From an uncultured Victivallis sp. (GTDB lineage: Bacteria; Verrucomicrobiota; Lentisphaeria; Victivallales; Victivallaceae): DNA of 64,000 nt. Numbering within the stretch: position 1 is the first letter of the stretch; each line of letters begins with the position of its first letter. The notes below the pieces were generated by a model. It worked only from the letters and a program-made list of their open reading frames with translations. It searched no databases and was not told the DNA's origin. The stretch is taken from positions 1-64,000 of the forward strand of contig CALXNS010000017.1 in assembly GCA_944389815.1 (NCBI GenBank), read 5' to 3'. The translations under genes were made by a program, and so were the position numbers. Of the stretch, positions 9,195-18,366 are shown in pieces.

Positions 9195-11051
9195 TCACTT
9201 GACTTTCAACAACGTATAATCTCCGCCCTCCGGAACTTCCTGCAACTCCAGTTCCCCCGAGCGCAGCAACTCCACCAGCTGCAACGCAAAAACCGCATTG
9301 AGCTCCTCGTAATACGGCATCGGATCCGGGTCGCGCGACGAAGCTCCGACCAGCAGATAATTCACGTCGGCCTGATGGAGTTCGTCCAGCAGTTCCGCGG
9401 CATTCGACGGCGGCGGCGTGAAGAAACGCTCCTGAAACACCGGAGTTCCGATCACATAACGGCGCGGCACGTACAATCCGCGCCGTTCGAACAACAACAT
9501 GATCCGGGAGTCCGCAGGAGTATTCGCACCGATGAAATCGAGCATTTCAATAAATTCCGGATCCTGTGTCGCGTATTTCAAAAATTCCACCCGTTTGTCC
9601 ATCGAAGGCTCCACGACCCGCCAACTGCGCCAGTAATGCACAAGTCCGGGCACGAAAAGCGAAAAACATGCCGTCACAATCAAAGTTCCCCAGGCGATCT
9701 GCCGCCACCGCAGCGGAAACGACCCCAGCGCCGAAACCGCCAGAAAACCGATCGGAAAATACCACGGCATCAGAAAACGCACCTGCTGCGAACTCAATCC
9801 CCAGAAAAGATAGGCGGCGATCACCATTCCAGCCACACACCAGTGCGTTTTCCATCGGCGCGACGCCAGTGCGACCGCCAATACCCCCAGCATCGTCAGA
9901 TACTGAAGGCCGAGAATAATTCCGTCATACAAATTTTCCGCGTATCCGGCCGTCACCCAGCCGGTCAGAACCCCGACGGCTCCGCTGCCGTACAGATGCG
10001 TTCCCAGCCGGGTGTGATACATCTCCACCAGCGCCGCGGCAGATTCCGGCGCAAGCAATCCCGCTCCAAACGGATAAAAAGGATTCCCGGTCGCGGCAAA
10101 CGCACGCCAGTAGAACGGTATCGCCGCCACCGCAGCCGCCGGAATAAACCACCACATGCCGGAACGCTTCTTCAGAAGCCACGCACTCAGAATCCACATC
10201 CCAAAGGCAATTCCGCCCGCGGTCATTTTCACCGCGCATGCCATTCCGGCGCAGAAGCCGCCGAAGATGCCACCGGCAATTGCTCGCTTACGCAATTGGA
10301 ACATCAGGGAAATTCCCGCAAAAAGATTCAGCGCAATGAAGGGCTCCTGATAAGTTTCCCGGTTCATCGCCAGCATCACCGGTGAAATCGCCAGCACCAC
10401 CGTCACAACGATCGCATTCCATCGCCCGAAGCGGCGCACCGACCAGTAAAACCAGCCGAAAAGCAATAAATAACTCCCCCATACCAGCAGTCGGGGGAAA
10501 CAAATTCCCCCCATCCGAATCCCGGCAAGCATCAGAAAATGCGGATAGGACGGGAACCCCGAATACGAATTGTCCGCCCGAAACGCGGTCGAACCTTCCG
10601 CAAGATAGCGAACCGGTAACGCCACCTGATAAACCAGTTCATCCCACGCATAGGGCAGCAGCAGCGCGGAACCCAGCGTGAAAATTCCCGCCGCCGCCAG
10701 AATGAGCAAACTCCATTTCCGGCGACGAAACGGAAATTCCCGCCAACTCCAGACTCCATACAGAGCCGGGAGCGCCAATCCCACCCACAATACGCCAACC
10801 GGCACGCTCAGCACGGCGGAATTCAAAAATAAACACGCCAGCGCCAGAAGATTCCCCCCCAACACCGTCCCTGGCAGCAACATCCGTGACGGTCGAATTT
10901 CACCACCTCGACAATACCGTTTCCCGAAGCAACCCTTCAACAGCGCCACACCGATTCCGGTCGACGCGAGAAACACAATCCCCACCGCCCCCAATGCTGC
11001 CGGCAAGGGCGCCAGCAAGCAGGTGATCCATTCATCGAGCGTCATGGCCAT
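9195..11051 (-). CDS. Polytopic membrane protein, glycosyltransferase 39/ArnT-like
   Basis: Integral membrane protein of about 618 residues with many hydrophobic segments through residue 470 and a soluble C-terminal part. The layout (first periplasmic loop after TM1, then YAWDELVYQVALPVRYL with acidic residues) recalls GT-C fold glycosyltransferases that use polyprenyl-phosphate sugars. NRETYQEPFIALNLFAGI lies in a loop followed by further membrane helices. It overlaps the upstream O-antigen-ligase-like gene by 20 bases, so the two are translationally linked and probably act together on a surface glycan. I recognise the class but not a specific enzyme. ATG 11045 is an alternative start. Confidence 0.6.
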   Translation of the reverse strand: MAMTLDEWITCLLAPLPAALGAVGIVFLASTGIGVALLKGCFGKRYCRGGEIRPSRMLLPGTVLGGNLLALACLFLNSAVLSVPVGVLWVGLALPALYGVWSWREFPFRRRKWSLLILAAAGIFTLGSALLLPYAWDELVYQVALPVRYLAEGSTAFRADNSYSGFPSYPHFLMLAGIRMGGICFPRLLVWGSYLLLFGWFYWSVRRFGRWNAIVVTVVLAISPVMLAMNRETYQEPFIALNLFAGISLMFQLRKRAIAGGIFGGFCAGMACAVKMTAGGIAFGMWILSAWLLKKRSGMWWFIPAAAVAAIPFYWRAFAATGNPFYPFGAGLLAPESAAALVEMYHTRLGTHLYGSGAVGVLTGWVTAGYAENLYDGIILGLQYLTMLGVLAVALASRRWKTHWCVAGMVIAAYLFWGLSSQQVRFLMPWYFPIGFLAVSALGSFPLRWRQIAWGTLIVTACFSLFVPGLVHYWRSWRVVEPSMDKRVEFLKYATQDPEFIEMLDFIGANTPADSRIMLLFERRGLYVPRRYVIGTPVFQERFFTPPPSNAAELLDELHQADVNYLLVGASSRDPDPMPYYEELNAVFALQLVELLRSGELELQEVPEGGDYTLLKVK

Positions 11052-12906
11052 GTTCCGCTTCCCATTGTTTCAGAATCCGTTCCCGGTCAATCGCGTTATC
11101 GTCGATCTGCGGATAACGGAACAGCAAACTGAAATGATCCGGCGTCAAATCCTTGAGTTGCAGCCGGGCCAGAAAATCCCGCTCCGCCTCCAGCTGCTCC
11201 GCGCGCGGCGCCCGCATCTGCTTAAGCACCATCAACCGCAACCCCGCCGTCAGTGACCCCACCGGGAAATAGAGATCCTCCCGCTCGAACCAGCGCAACG
11301 CCTCCTCCACATTTCCCGAAGCCGCATACGCCCGCCCCATCCATTGCGCCGCGTGGGAATAATGGGGAATGCGCAATTTTTCAAGTTGTTTCAACAACCG
11401 GATCGCCTCCTGCGGATTTTTCCGGTCGAAAAGCGCCATCCGGGCGGCAAACGTCAGCGATTCCGCCCGCGGCTGAATGGCCAGCGAACGCTGTAATTCC
11501 AACTCCGCAAGATCAATTTCGTTGCGTGCGCGTTCGCATTGCGCCCGGTGAAGATGCACTCCGGCCCGCAACGTCACCACGCCCGCAACACAGGCAATCA
11601 ATATCAGCACGATTCCCGCCACACGCCGCACCGTCCTGTACGGCAAGGCGTATTCCGGCAGATGATACCCCCAGAAGCATCCCCCCAGCAGCAACGCCGT
11701 ACCCCCGGACAACGGTTCGCTCAACAGCACATCCAGCATGCCATGCAGCAGCAACACCAGAAATCCCCAGCCCAGAATCCGTCCCATTAAATCACGACGC
11801 CCGGCTCGGCAGATTCCGCGGAGAATCGCCACCGTCAAACCGACGGCGAAAATCACCCCGACAATACCAAATGCGCCGGCATAAAACAATAATTCATTGT
11901 GCGGATGCGGGTGGCGGTCGCTTCCGTGCGTTGAAATATAATATTCACCCGGCAGATGCAGCGGAAGTTCGAATTCGGTTCGCGCGGCTCCAACGCCGGT
12001 TGCCCATTCAAGCGAGGCCATTCGAACGCCGCCGCGCCAGAGTTGAACCCGAGTATCGCGCGCAATTTTCCCCGCCAGAGGATAATCCTCCGCACTCCAG
12101 GTCGAAAACTCCAACAGCAATCCGAAGAGGATGCCGCACAACAAAATACATCCTCCCACGACAATGATCCGCCATTTCCGGGAAGGAATGTTCAAAAGCC
12201 CATATAAAATTACCATCGCGGCCAGTGCGGCCACCACGGTTCCCCGCGACCAATAGCCGGGAAAAATCAAAAGCGTCAGAGGTAGAATCACAATGGAAAG
12301 AATCAAAACCCATAGACCGCGTTTCTTCAATGGCAGCAGCCCCAGCGCCACCGGCAGCGAAATCCACAGCAGACTCTGATTCCAATTCCAGTTCCCGGTC
12401 AAGCCGATCGGTAAATTGACCGAAGCAAGCCGTTCCACAATCAACAACAGCAGTCCGCCGATCCCCAATATCGTGAAAAACATCGGAAAACAACGCCGCA
12501 ATTCCGACGAATATGCCGCCCCCGCCAACGGAAACAACAAATAGAAAAACGTCGCCCCCCACTGCTCCACACTCCAATGCCCCGTTGCCGCGAGCACACT
12601 CTGAATCAGTGCGATCAACACCATGCAGATCAGCACCACGCGCGACAACCGATCGCGGCGCCACAACAATACCAGCCGCCCCGGCGAAAACAATAACACC
12701 CCGCCGGCAATCAACGATAACAACGGCAGCGAAAACATCAGCAGCGACGCCGGATAAATCACCATTTCCGGTCGCAACAGGCGCAACCAGTTCGCCGGAT
12801 ACGCCAGCAACAGCGCCAGCAACAAAACCCATACAGCAAAGGGGGCTCTTTTCAGCGTTTTTATTGAATCAATCAAAATCGACCTCGCCCTGCGCCATTT
12901 TCGCAC
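11032..12906 (-). CDS. O-antigen ligase-like membrane protein with C-terminal TPR region
   Basis: About ten predicted membrane segments span residues 20-430. A large periplasmic loop contains RVQLWRGGVRMASLEWATGVG and HPHPHNELLFYAG, the Wzy_C/WaaL signature in which the HNE-type motif is typical. This family joins or polymerises glycan on lipid carriers. The last 170 or so residues are soluble and helical with TPR-like repeats (AARMALFDRKNPQEAIRLL, GRAYAASGNVEEALRWF). The frame opens with GTG at 12906. TTG 12876, preceded by GAGG at 6 bases, is a credible alternative. The overlap with the next membrane protein supports a shared glycan pathway. Confidence 0.75.
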   Translation of the reverse strand: MRKWRRARSILIDSIKTLKRAPFAVWVLLLALLLAYPANWLRLLRPEMVIYPASLLMFSLPLLSLIAGGVLLFSPGRLVLLWRRDRLSRVVLICMVLIALIQSVLAATGHWSVEQWGATFFYLLFPLAGAAYSSELRRCFPMFFTILGIGGLLLLIVERLASVNLPIGLTGNWNWNQSLLWISLPVALGLLPLKKRGLWVLILSIVILPLTLLIFPGYWSRGTVVAALAAMVILYGLLNIPSRKWRIIVVGGCILLCGILFGLLLEFSTWSAEDYPLAGKIARDTRVQLWRGGVRMASLEWATGVGAARTEFELPLHLPGEYYISTHGSDRHPHPHNELLFYAGAFGIVGVIFAVGLTVAILRGICRAGRRDLMGRILGWGFLVLLLHGMLDVLLSEPLSGGTALLLGGCFWGYHLPEYALPYRTVRRVAGIVLILIACVAGVVTLRAGVHLHRAQCERARNEIDLAELELQRSLAIQPRAESLTFAARMALFDRKNPQEAIRLLKQLEKLRIPHYSHAAQWMGRAYAASGNVEEALRWFEREDLYFPVGSLTAGLRLMVLKQMRAPRAEQLEAERDFLARLQLKDLTPDHFSLLFRYPQIDDNAIDRERILKQWEAEHGHDAR

Positions 12907-12955
12907 TCAAACATCAAGTCACGTTTCCAATACATGGAAGCCGCATTCAAAACTG

Positions 12956-12994
12956 AAAAAAAACATGTTCCGGACTCTCATTTCGCTCCGGAAC
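12956..12994 (-). terminator. Second Rho-independent terminator downstream of the 13.1-kb pseudopilin gene
   Basis: On the minus strand GTTCCGGA and TCCGGAAC form a perfect 8-bp stem with a 12-base loop, followed by ATG and then eight T residues. It lies 46 bases beyond the first terminator, so the pseudopilin transcript is doubly insulated from the O-antigen-ligase-like gene. Confidence 0.65.
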
Positions 12995-13040
12995 ACTCCC
13001 GCCTCAAGCTCATCCACCCGAAACGCAATATCGCAAAACG

Positions 13041-13074
13041 TAAAAAAAGGGAGGCTCAAATGAGTCTCCCTTTT
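13041..13074 (-). terminator. Rho-independent terminator of the pseudopilin gene
   Basis: On the minus strand GGGAGACTC pairs with GAGCCTCCC (one mismatch) around a 4-base loop and is followed by seven T residues. It starts about 20 bases after the stop codon at 13095. Confidence 0.85.
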
Positions 13075-13094
13075 CATCGAACTCAACCGAGCGA

Positions 13095-13706
13095 TTAGTT
13101 GCTCTTGTCGCTGAAGTCCGGGTTCGGGGCGATGTGGACATAACCACGATTCGCGCTGTTGTACCAGCCCTTGCCCGAGAAGCCCTTCACATGACCACCC
13201 TGGAACAGGATGTTACCGAAATCGGAGTGGTTCGGGGAGTTGCCGTTACGGGAGGCGTTGGTGCTGGCGCCATCGGAAGCGATGTCAGCCGCGATACCGG
13301 AATCCGAACGACCGTAGATTTGGGAATCACCTTCCATCATACCGCCGCAGAACGCGTAGTCGCAGTTCGCATCGGCCGTATCATAGTTCAATTCTTCAGT
13401 GCCGCTGCCCGGAGAAGTCGTCGCCGACGGGCAGATATAGACCGAGTAATCCGGCAGATAATCATTCTTGCGCAGCAGTTCCAGACCATCGGCACCCTGC
13501 GTACCGGCGCCCGGCAGACGGCTGTCATAGTCACCACCGTACTGCTTCAGAGCAAGACCGATCTGCTTCAGGTTGCTGGTGCAGCTGATACGACGGGCCT
13601 TTTCACGGGCCTGGTTCAGAGCAGGCAGCAACATTCCCGCCAGAATCGCGATGATCGCGATCACGACGAGGAGTTCGATGAGGGTGAACCCACGACTTTT
13701 CTTCAT
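13095..13706 (-). CDS. Monocistronic type II pseudopilin-like protein
   Basis: 203-residue prepilin-like protein. [21 protein letters not shown] provides a canonical class III cleavage site (Gly before Phe, Glu at +5), followed by [18 protein letters not shown]. The C-terminal [14 protein letters not shown] keeps the spacing of H-X9-DG but has Gly in place of Asp. AAGGAGA sits 7 bases before the ATG, a strong ribosome binding site. It has its own near-consensus promoter and two terminators, so it is an independent and probably abundant transcript. Its small size, strong signals and canonical cleavage site fit a major pilin-like subunit, although no pilus genes adjoin it. Confidence 0.88.
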   Translation of the reverse strand: MKKSRGFTLIELLVVIAIIAILAGMLLPALNQAREKARRISCTSNLKQIGLALKQYGGDYDSRLPGAGTQGADGLELLRKNDYLPDYSVYICPSATTSPGSGTEELNYDTADANCDYAFCGGMMEGDSQIYGRSDSGIAADIASDGASTNASRNGNSPNHSDFGNILFQGGHVKGFSGKGWYNSANRGYVHIAPNPDFSDKSN

Positions 13707-13793
13707 TTCTTTATCTCCTTTTGATTATTTCCAGTCCGGGGTGTATTGGCTAAAAATAAATATAGCCGCGACATCTCCGCGCTCGTTATATAT

Positions 13794-13822
13794 ATTTTAG
13801 CAAAGAATTCCGAAATATGCAA
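13794..13822 (-). promoter_or_regulatory. Sigma-70-type promoter of the pseudopilin gene
   Basis: On the minus strand TTGCAT (13817-13822) and TAAAAT (13794-13799) are separated by exactly 17 bases and lie in an AT-rich tract. The expected start point leaves a leader of about 80 bases ending in AAGGAGA. Confidence 0.75.
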
Positions 13823-13922
13823 GAGCATTTTTAACTTTTTTTATTTTTTTTTCGCCTCATGCGCCTGCAACCACTCAATCCTTAATAAAAAAATTCGCCA
13901 AAATCGATCCCCGCCGCTCTTC

Positions 13923-15044
13923 TCAGACGCCGGTGCTTTCCAGCATTTGCGCCAGCTGCCAGTAACGAAAATAAAGATAAAGCAACGCCCCCGTCAAAAT
14001 CAAGGTCAGCAATATTAACACAATAAACATATTCCGCCCGATGAACAATCCCGCGTGCTTCAACGGCGACGCATTTTCCGCCTTCGGCGCATAACCGGTC
14101 TGAAACGCAAAAATATCTTCCCGCAATTCGGAAACGCTCCCATATCTTTGCCCCGGCTCTAGCGCCATCGCCTTCATGCAAATCGCCTCCAGCGCCCCCG
14201 GTACATAACGACCCTCCGGCGACGCATCCGACGGCGGAATCAATTCACCCGTTACCGTTCGGCGCAACACCTCTTCCACCGGAAGCCGCGACAGCGGATT
14301 CGTCAACGCCAGCATCGCATACAGAATCCCCCCCAGTGAATATATGTCACTTCGCGCATCCGCCGGAAAACCGTCTGCCGTTATCAATTCCGGCGCCATA
14401 TAACCGGGCGTCCCCTTGTTTCGTCCGTCACTGTCCTCCTGCTCAAAACGCCGGGCCAGCCCCCAGTCGAGAACTACGACTTCTCCGAATTCGCCGATGT
14501 TGACGTTTTCCGGTTTCAGGTCAAAATGACCCACCCCGCGGGAATGCGCAAATTCAATCGCGTTGCAGATCCGAATGAAGATTTGAAGCAGACGAACCAG
14601 GTTAAATCGCTCCGTCGCCTCCGGATCCCCTTTCCGCAACCGACGCAGCACCGACGCCAGAGACTGCCCGTGCAGGTATTTCATCGTGAAATACGGCGAA
14701 CCTGAACGATCAATCCCCAGATCATGCACCGGAACGATGTTCGGATGTTCCAGTTTCGCCGTCAAACGCGCTTCCCGCACAAAACGTTCCAGATCACGCC
14801 GGGGACGCTCGCGAAAATCCGGCATGATCGCCATCGCCACCTCACGCCCCGTGTCCGCATCGCGCACCAGGAGCACGCTTTTCATCCCGCCGAAACCGAT
14901 GCTCCGGATGAAGCGGTAACGTTCCTGCGGCTTTACCGGCAACGATTCCAGCGCCTCACAAATCTCTGCGCCGCCGCTCTCGTCCTCCGACGTACCCGTA
15001 ACCGGTATCACTCGTGTTTTGAGATCCTCTTCTCCGGAACTCAT
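13923..15044 (-). CDS. Membrane-anchored Hanks-type Ser/Thr kinase lacking the VAIK lysine
   Basis: The kinase domain spans residues about 42-320. The Gly loop reads GFGGMKSV at 50-57. The beta-3 motif is VAMA at 69-72, so the ATP-anchoring Lys is Ala 72. The helix-C Glu is probably E91. The catalytic loop HFDLKPEN at 173-180 keeps the catalytic Asp, and DWG replaces DFG at 193-195. A hydrophobic segment near residues 335-358 should anchor the protein with a very short external tail, so there is no sensor domain. It may be a pseudokinase, or a kinase using another lysine as in WNK enzymes. It lies 45 bases downstream of clpX on the same strand and could be read from that operon. Confidence 0.85.
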   Translation of the reverse strand: MSSGEEDLKTRVIPVTGTSEDESGGAEICEALESLPVKPQERYRFIRSIGFGGMKSVLLVRDADTGREVAMAIMPDFRERPRRDLERFVREARLTAKLEHPNIVPVHDLGIDRSGSPYFTMKYLHGQSLASVLRRLRKGDPEATERFNLVRLLQIFIRICNAIEFAHSRGVGHFDLKPENVNIGEFGEVVVLDWGLARRFEQEDSDGRNKGTPGYMAPELITADGFPADARSDIYSLGGILYAMLALTNPLSRLPVEEVLRRTVTGELIPPSDASPEGRYVPGALEAICMKAMALEPGQRYGSVSELREDIFAFQTGYAPKAENASPLKHAGLFIGRNMFIVLILLTLILTGALLYLYFRYWQLAQMLESTGV

Positions 15045-15089
15045 CTTTCTACACCATTACAGTCGCCATGCTTACGTTTCAACGTACCC

Positions 15090-16406
15090 TCAACGACGTT
15101 TCTTCACAATCTTCGGCGGAGCTTCCCCGCGCACCACCGCTGCATCAATCAGACAGCGACCGCCGGCTTCCGCCGGCGCGTCGAACATCACATCGAGCAT
15201 CAACTCTTCCAATATCGCACGCAATCCGCGCGCTCCCGTTCCGCGCGCCACAGCCTTGTCCGCCAACGCATCCAGCGCATCATCCGTGAATTCCAGATCC
15301 ACCTGATCCATCGCCATCAAACGCTGATACTGCCGGATCAACGCATTCTTCGGCTCCTTCAGAATCCGAACCAGATCCGCCTTCTCCAGAGGTTCCAGAG
15401 ATGTCAGCACCGGAAGGCGGCCGACGAATTCCGGAATCAATCCGAACCGGATCAAATCCTCCGGTTCGCATTTCGCATACGGATTCTTCGCCAGATGTTC
15501 GGCGTTCTGTTCCGCCTGCGCCGCCTCGTCGTCCACCAGGCGCTTGAAACCGAGCACCTGTTTGCCGCAACGGCGCTGGATGATCTTGTCCAGACCGACG
15601 AACGCTCCGCCGCAGATGAAGAGAATGTTCGACGTGTCGATCTTCAAGAATTCCTGCTGCGGATGTTTCCGCCCTCCCTGCGGCGGCACGTTGGCCACCG
15701 TCCCTTCCAGAATCTTCAACAGCGCCTGCTGCACTCCTTCGCCTGAAACATCGCGCGTGATCGAGACATTTTCCGTTTTGCGCGCGATCTTGTCGATCTC
15801 GTCGACGTAAATGATCCCGATCTGCGTGCGCGCCACATCGCCGCCCGACGCCTGGTAGAGCCGTAGAATGATGTTCTCCACATCCTCGCCCACATAACCG
15901 GCTTCCGTCAGCGTCGTCGCATCGCAGATCGCAAACGGCACGTCCAGCAGCCGCGCCAGCGTCCGCGCCAGCAGCGTCTTGCCGCTCCCGGTAGGACCGA
16001 GCAGCAGAACGTTGCTCTTGTCCAGCTCCACATCGGCGTAGGGATCCTCGCCGGAGTCCTGATTCTCCTTCGCCTGGGTCTGCAACCGCTTGTAGTGATT
16101 GTGAACCGCCACCGCCAGCGCCCGTTTCGCCCGTTCCTGGCCGATCACGAAACTGTCCAGCTCCGCCTTGATCGCCGACGGCGACGGCACCTTGAGCTGC
16201 GCGATCGGCGAAGCGCCGACATCGGCCGCCGTTTTCCGCAGCAGCGCCGGATCCGCACACAGCGCCTCGTAACCGTTCTTCAGGCAATTCGAACAGATCG
16301 CCAGCCCCTCATAACCGCTCGGCGCAAACACGACACCGGGTTCATCGCCCTCCCGACTGCCGCAGAACGCACAGATCAATTTATTTTTGTTTCCTCTGCC
16401 CGCCAT
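15090..16406 (-). CDS. clpX: ATP-dependent Clp protease ATP-binding subunit ClpX
   Basis: AAA+ unfoldase that recognises substrates and feeds them to ClpP. The N-terminal zinc-binding domain has Cys 12, 15, 38 and 41 (CX2C twice). Walker A is GPTGSGKT, Walker [10 protein letters not shown], and the [12 protein letters not shown] and SRD-type regions are present. The IGF-type ClpP-docking loop is modified here to LGF (VLGFKR). About 438 residues is normal length. GGAGG lies 5 bases before the ATG. It follows clpP by 14 bases, the conserved clpP-clpX order. Confidence 0.97.
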   Translation of the reverse strand: MAGRGNKNKLICAFCGSREGDEPGVVFAPSGYEGLAICSNCLKNGYEALCADPALLRKTAADVGASPIAQLKVPSPSAIKAELDSFVIGQERAKRALAVAVHNHYKRLQTQAKENQDSGEDPYADVELDKSNVLLLGPTGSGKTLLARTLARLLDVPFAICDATTLTEAGYVGEDVENIILRLYQASGGDVARTQIGIIYVDEIDKIARKTENVSITRDVSGEGVQQALLKILEGTVANVPPQGGRKHPQQEFLKIDTSNILFICGGAFVGLDKIIQRRCGKQVLGFKRLVDDEAAQAEQNAEHLAKNPYAKCEPEDLIRFGLIPEFVGRLPVLTSLEPLEKADLVRILKEPKNALIRQYQRLMAMDQVDLEFTDDALDALADKAVARGTGARGLRAILEELMLDVMFDAPAEAGGRCLIDAAVVRGEAPPKIVKKRR

Positions 16407-16420
16407 GATTCCTCCGTCAT

Positions 16421-17026
16421 TTATTTTTCAGCCGAAGGACGACTCACTACCTTGTCAACCAATCCGTATTTGACCGCCTCTTCCGCGCCCATGAAGAAAT
16501 CGCGCTCGGTATCCTTTTCGATCTTTTTGATCGATTGCCCGGAATGATTCGCGATGATCGAATTGAGCATCGCCTTCAACCGCAGAATCTCCTTCGCCTG
16601 AATGTCGATGTCCGCCGCCGTCCCCTGCATTCCGCCCCAGGGCTGATGAATCATGATCCGGCTGTTCGGCAGCGCAAAACGTTTCCCCGCGGCTCCCGCG
16701 CACAGCAGCACCGCCCCCATGGAAGCGCACTGCCCGACGCAATAGGTCTTCACATCGCACGAAAGAATCTGCATCGTATCGTAAATCGCCAATCCCGCAG
16801 TTACCGAGCCGCCGGGACTGTTGATATAAAGGTCGATGTCCTTTTTCGGATCCTCCGCCTGCAGAAACAGAAGCTGGGCAACCACCAGATTGGCGACGTC
16901 GTCGTCAATCGGGGTCCCAAGCAGAATGATCCGATCCTTCAGCAGACGGCTGTATATGTCGAATGCGCGTTCGCCCTGACCGGTCTGTTCCACCACCATC
17001 GGCACCAGAAACGATTTCGTTTTCAT
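16421..17026 (-). CDS. clpP: ATP-dependent Clp protease proteolytic subunit
   Basis: Serine peptidase that assembles into the tetradecameric chamber of the ClpXP protease. Ser 102 in [11 protein letters not shown] and His 127 in MIHQPWGG are the catalytic residues, and INSPGGSV gives the oxyanion strand. The 201 residues match the family. The N-terminus [22 protein letters not shown] is typical of the mature protein, so any propeptide is very short. AAGGAAGGCGGA precedes the ATG. It is the first gene of clpP-clpX. Confidence 0.97.
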   Translation of the reverse strand: MKTKSFLVPMVVEQTGQGERAFDIYSRLLKDRIILLGTPIDDDVANLVVAQLLFLQAEDPKKDIDLYINSPGGSVTAGLAIYDTMQILSCDVKTYCVGQCASMGAVLLCAGAAGKRFALPNSRIMIHQPWGGMQGTAADIDIQAKEILRLKAMLNSIIANHSGQSIKKIEKDTERDFFMGAEEAVKYGLVDKVVSRPSAEK

Positions 17027-17176
17027 TGTTCCGCCTTCCTTATACTTAAATTAGAATATGATATTTAATACTGACTGAAAAATCATACCCGTCCGCTTCG
17101 CGAAAATGCGCCATCCGGCCGGTTTTTTGAAATATATCGTTGCTTCCGGCGTTTTGCAAGAGCCCCGGCATTTCTT

Positions 17177-17749
17177 TCAACAAAGAAATGCGCCGATCAA
17201 TGCCGACGCCAGCAGCAAATACATGAAGGAAATCCGACTTTTCAACATGATCCAGACCGTCGCCACGGCAATCGCCAGCGCCGCAGGACGAATTCCGAAC
17301 GTCTCCCACGCCTCCGGTGCAAAACTCCACGGAATCGGTCCGGAAAACACTGAGAGCTCCGCAAAAATCACCGCCGCCGCCAGCACAAGACCGAATGCCG
17401 CCGGACGCATTCCCGTCAGAAATCCCTGCACCGGAAGGCTCGATTCCCAACGTTTCAGAAGTTTGATCGCCACGATCACCAGCACCGCCGCCGGCGTCAC
17501 CACCCCGAACGTCGCCGCAAGCGATCCGATCACTCCGAACTGTTCGAATCCGACATACGTCGCCGTGTTGATCCCGATCGGTCCCGGCGTCGCCTGCGCT
17601 ATCGAAACCAGATTTGCAAATTCCTGGCCTGAAAGAAGATGACGGCGCTCCACCAGATCCGCCGTCAAGAGCGGCACAAGCATGTAACCGCCGCCGAAGC
17701 AAAGCAAACCGAATTTGAAGAACAACCAGTACAATCCCCAGGGAGTCAT
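17177..17749 (-). CDS. Chromate transporter (CHR) family protein, short-chain subunit 2
   Basis: Six-helix membrane protein of 190 residues. The signature FFKFGLLCFGGGYMLVPLL near the N-terminus and AQATPGPIGINTATYVG match the CHR domain. Short-chain CHR proteins are encoded as pairs that work together as an anion (chromate or sulfate) exporter. The open frame extends far upstream, but ATG 17749 overlaps the TGA of the partner gene as ATGA, which fixes the start and shows translational coupling. Actual substrate cannot be told from sequence; many CHR proteins outside Proteobacteria have no proven chromate role. Confidence 0.88.
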   Translation of the reverse strand: MTPWGLYWLFFKFGLLCFGGGYMLVPLLTADLVERRHLLSGQEFANLVSIAQATPGPIGINTATYVGFEQFGVIGSLAATFGVVTPAAVLVIVAIKLLKRWESSLPVQGFLTGMRPAAFGLVLAAAVIFAELSVFSGPIPWSFAPEAWETFGIRPAALAIAVATVWIMLKSRISFMYLLLASALIGAFLC

Positions 17750-18366
17750 TGAATTTTCCTCCTCTGTTTCACCCGGCGGACGCTCTCCATCAATAATCCC
17801 GCCGCCACCGCCGCCACGATCAAAAGCGCGGGACTCAATCCGAATACCACCATCCCGATCAGACAGCCGATTCCGACACACCAGCCGAACCAGTCCCGCA
17901 CCGCCTTTTTCCGCATCTTCACCGCCGTGACGATCACCATTCCGACGATGCAGCCGATGATCCCCTTGAACGCTCCCTGCACCGGGGCGGAATCGATCAC
18001 GTTCTGAATGCGCTGCACCCCCGCCGCGATCAGCATGATCACCACCAGCGACGGCACAATCGAACCCACCAGCGCCGAAAATGCCCCGCCGTAACCGCCC
18101 AGCCGCCAGCCGATGTACACCGCCGAATTGCACGCCAGAATTCCCGGCACCGTCTGCGTGATCGTGATCATTTCGATGACGTCATCCTCGCTCAGCCAGC
18201 GGCGGCGGCGCACAAACTCCTCCTGCGCCGCCGCGATGATCGCGTAACCGCCGCCGATCACCAGCGCGGTGATCTTGAGAAAACTCCAGCAGAGAATCCA
18301 GTTGCGTTTCCACAACGGAATCGTCCGGTAATCGACCGTTTCCGCCGCCGCGTCCGTTTCGTTCAT
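17746..18366 (-). CDS. Chromate transporter (CHR) family protein, short-chain subunit 1
   Basis: 206-residue partner of the following gene, with the related signature FLKITALVIGGGYAIIAAAQ and TQTVPGILACNSAVYIG. The two signatures, GGGYA and TxTVPG here versus GGGYM and AQATPG there, show that the genes arose by duplication of one six-helix unit. ATG 18366 overlaps the stop codon of the esterase gene (ATGA) and has GGAGGGG close upstream, so this start is chosen over the longer frame from 18423. An esterase and a CHR pair in one coupled operon is an unusual grouping. Confidence 0.87.
   Translation of the reverse strand: MNETDAAAETVDYRTIPLWKRNWILCWSFLKITALVIGGGYAIIAAAQEEFVRRRRWLSEDDVIEMITITQTVPGILACNSAVYIGWRLGGYGGAFSALVGSIVPSLVVIMLIAAGVQRIQNVIDSAPVQGAFKGIIGCIVGMVIVTAVKMRKKAVRDWFGWCVGIGCLIGMVVFGLSPALLIVAAVAAGLLMESVRRVKQRRKIQ

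Noticed and set aside
14821-14850. Kinase Lys-to-Ala change as a frameshift artefact
   Set aside because: Reading frame and flanking motifs are intact on both sides. It is a plain substitution at one codon.
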